Assembly (NCBI GenBank): GCA_903833215.1
Contig: CAILEM010000060.1
Location: forward strand, 1-64,000
Origin: an uncultured Armatimonadota bacterium
GTDB lineage: Bacteria; Armatimonadota; Fimbriimonadia; Fimbriimonadales; Fimbriimonadaceae
Direction: 5' to 3'
DNA: 64,000 bases
Each line of letters starts with the position of its first letter. The stretch's first letter is position 1. Both the position numbers and the translations under genes were made by a program. The notes under the pieces are model-generated. The model was not told the origin of the DNA and ran no database searches. It saw only the letters and a program-made list of their open reading frames with translations. Below, piece after piece: positions 62,718 through 64,000 of the stretch.

Positions 62718-63617
62718 ATGCAACCAAAGCTGACTGATCTGACCCGATTCGTATACGGAACTACGCGCCTGGGGGATCAGAGCATCTCCTTTGAGGACAG
62801 GGTTGCAATTGTCACCGAGGCGATTGATGCGGGGTGTTGGCTTCACACCAGTAACCAATATGGTGAGGCCCTTAGCGTGCTGAATGCTGTTTACGAGGCG
62901 AACCCTTCCAAGTTCCCTTCGACCATCTACAAGCTGGGTCATAACTCCCCAGACGAGGTTCGGGAGCAAGCCACCAAGCAGTTAGCCGTGGTCGGAACGC
63001 CAAGTATGGCGATTGGCCAAGTATTCCCAAGCGGTCAGCTAGCTGAAGATCTATGCACCGGTGGACCCGGAATCGCTGGGTTGGCCAAGCTGAAGGAAGA
63101 AGGTCTCATCGGACGGTTTGAGATGGAAGTCTGGCCATGGAGTTCGGACATCGCATTGCGAACGATTCAGGGTGGGCATGCCGATGACGTCATCGACGCC
63201 TACACCTTCTACTTGAATCCATTGCAGCGGTTCGTCACCAACGAAGTGTGGGACTTGATGCTCGAGAAGAACGTCTCCATCGTCGCGATGCGAACAGTAG
63301 CTGGTGGCGACGTTCGACACACCTTAGTCAAGCCAGATGCTCCCGACTACTTAAAGTTCCGGGCTGGTCAAATTGCCCCAATCTTCGAACGATCTGGCAT
63401 TGAGTCTTGGACCGAATTCGCCACCCGCTACGCGCTTGGCTTCTCCCAGGTCCGCGCGACGGTGGGTTCGACCGCGCGAAGCAGCAACCTGTCCGAGTTC
63501 TTAGCAGCTTCGAAAGACGCGCAACCGTTGCCAGCCGACATCGTTGGGGAGATTCTAGCGCTCCAGCGTCAGTGGTCCGACGACCACGACCGCCACGCTC
63601 CGCAGTGGTCGATGTAG
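62718..63617 (+). CDS. Aldo/keto reductase-family protein
   Basis: A 299-residue (beta/alpha)8 protein of aldo/keto reductase type: FVYGTTRLGDQSISFEDRV at the N-terminus, CWLHTSNQYGEAL (the usual D-A-x-x-Y-G with changed residues but the Tyr kept), and AGLAKLKEEGLIGRFEMEVWP. The expected Asp and catalytic Lys are not obvious, so NADPH-dependent reduction is uncertain. It is divergent from LacI and shares the two operators, so it may act on the same sugar as the GH5 product. Confidence 0.75.
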   Translation: MQPKLTDLTRFVYGTTRLGDQSISFEDRVAIVTEAIDAGCWLHTSNQYGEALSVLNAVYEANPSKFPSTIYKLGHNSPDEVREQATKQLAVVGTPSMAIGQVFPSGQLAEDLCTGGPGIAGLAKLKEEGLIGRFEMEVWPWSSDIALRTIQGGHADDVIDAYTFYLNPLQRFVTNEVWDLMLEKNVSIVAMRTVAGGDVRHTLVKPDAPDYLKFRAGQIAPIFERSGIESWTEFATRYALGFSQVRATVGSTARSSNLSEFLAASKDAQPLPADIVGEILALQRQWSDDHDRHAPQWSM

Positions 63618-63735
63618 CTAATTTCCTCTCTACTTTGCGTTGGAGTGTGACATCAACGTGCCACACCTTCCAACGGTCTCCCTGATCGGCCCGCAGTTTC
63701 GTTCCGAATTACGCCCTCGGCGAAGTCTGGGTAAG

Positions 63736-63938
63736 GCGCTCACACCGCTAGGTGCTGTCTCCCCTCGCCGTCCCGAACCATCGCTTAATCGTTCGTCATC
63801 GCTGGGCGCACGATCAACTCGCGCCTTCGCGCTCAAACAGGATCGTGCTGAATGCCCAGCGACGAGCGAACGGCGACGGTTATGGACGGCGAGGGGAGAC
63901 GAGTTGAACTTTCCTTTCCGGAACACTGCGTGTGTTCC
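63736..63938 (+). ncRNA. Dispersed structured element, copy C
   Basis: Best-preserved copy. CACC-GCTA-GGTG; a perfect 17-bp basal stem (63757-63773 with 63884-63900); central GCACGATC / GATCGTGC (63808-63815 with 63841-63848); inner GCGC-CTTC-GCGC (63821-63832); then GACGAGTTGAACTTTCC and a hairpin GGAACAC / GTGTTCC (63920-63926 with 63932-63938). Located 119 bp after the reductase stop. Confidence 0.65.
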
Positions 63939-64000
63939 TCGTCTAAGCTGTTTCGACAAACGGCGTGCGTACCCAGAGGGTTCAAGAATACGGAAGATTG

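Noticed and set aside
46915-63938. Integron attC sites as the origin of the three structured elements
   Set aside because: Elements are about 200 nt, occur in both orientations, lack the RYYYAAC/GTTRRRY core boxes, and no integrase is present.
46915-63938. Group II intron fragments
   Set aside because: No GUGYG 5' end, no domain V-like hairpin and no reverse transcriptase; HEARO-like mobile RNA is left open but unproven.
1-64000. CRISPR array, complete insertion sequence, tRNA or rRNA genes
   Set aside because: No regularly spaced direct repeats, no transposase motif, and no cloverleaf or rRNA sequence was recognised by eye.

Overview
The window reads as bacterial chromosome of fairly high coding density and moderately high GC, most likely from the Armatimonadota (Fimbriimonas-like). 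The main clues are two type II secretion pseudopilin-like proteins with long LLELLVV / IELLVVIAIIAILAAILFPVFAQA leaders, one of them carrying the C-terminal H-X9-DG-type tail, plus many exported Ig-like or propeller proteins, a sortilin/BNR-repeat protein, a bacillithiol operon and a DUF2330 protein with a PEP-CTERM-like tail. This placement is inference; there is no rRNA or tRNA gene in the window to confirm it.

Layout. 1-5.6 kb: orphan XRE regulator beside a perfect inverted repeat, a lipoprotein, an ApeA-like HEPN protein with a companion gene, and a membrane-anchored HTH/TPR protein. 5.6-13.8 kb: three large exported proteins with bacterial Ig-like repeats. 13.8-18.3 kb: TacAT (DUF1778/GNAT) and FitAB-type toxin-antitoxin loci, and a PadR / membrane protein / pseudopilin operon. 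18.6-28.2 kb: a sulfatase, then a tightly coupled operon of DUF2911, exported PIG-L deacetylase, tiny membrane protein, Na+/solute symporter, short BshC-like protein, BshB1 and BshA. The last three give a complete bacillithiol pathway with an unusually compact third enzyme. 28.2-33.4 kb: RelE-type TA pair, orphan VapB, PUA-like/HNH nuclease, FeS-type photolyase and a polytopic membrane protein. 33.9-46.6 kb: M1-type peptidase with HEAT tail, a nucleotidyltransferase broken by a stop codon, a TIM-barrel glycosidase-like protein, DUF429, DUF2330, DUF1559 and sortilin-like proteins. 47.2-55.6 kb: lysine 6-aminotransferase, then a defence-like stretch (AbiE-like pair with twin operators, HicB, DGQHR/DndB-like protein, HNH-HIT fusion), a CHAP-like lipoprotein and a Phd/PIN pair. 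55.8-63.6 kb: a RecB-like nuclease/DEDD exonuclease/SF1 helicase fusion, and a LacI-glycosidase operon divergent from an aldo/keto reductase.

The most unusual signal is non-coding. Three copies of a roughly 200-nt element lie at 46915-47114 (minus), 59408-59606 (plus) and 63736-63938 (plus). They fold into the same long hairpin flanked by two small hairpins, and several stems change on both sides between copies while loops stay fixed. That is the pattern expected of a selected RNA or DNA structure. A second, smaller hairpin family also shows paired changes (46.6 and 55.8 kb). No CRISPR array, complete insertion sequence, rRNA or tRNA was seen.
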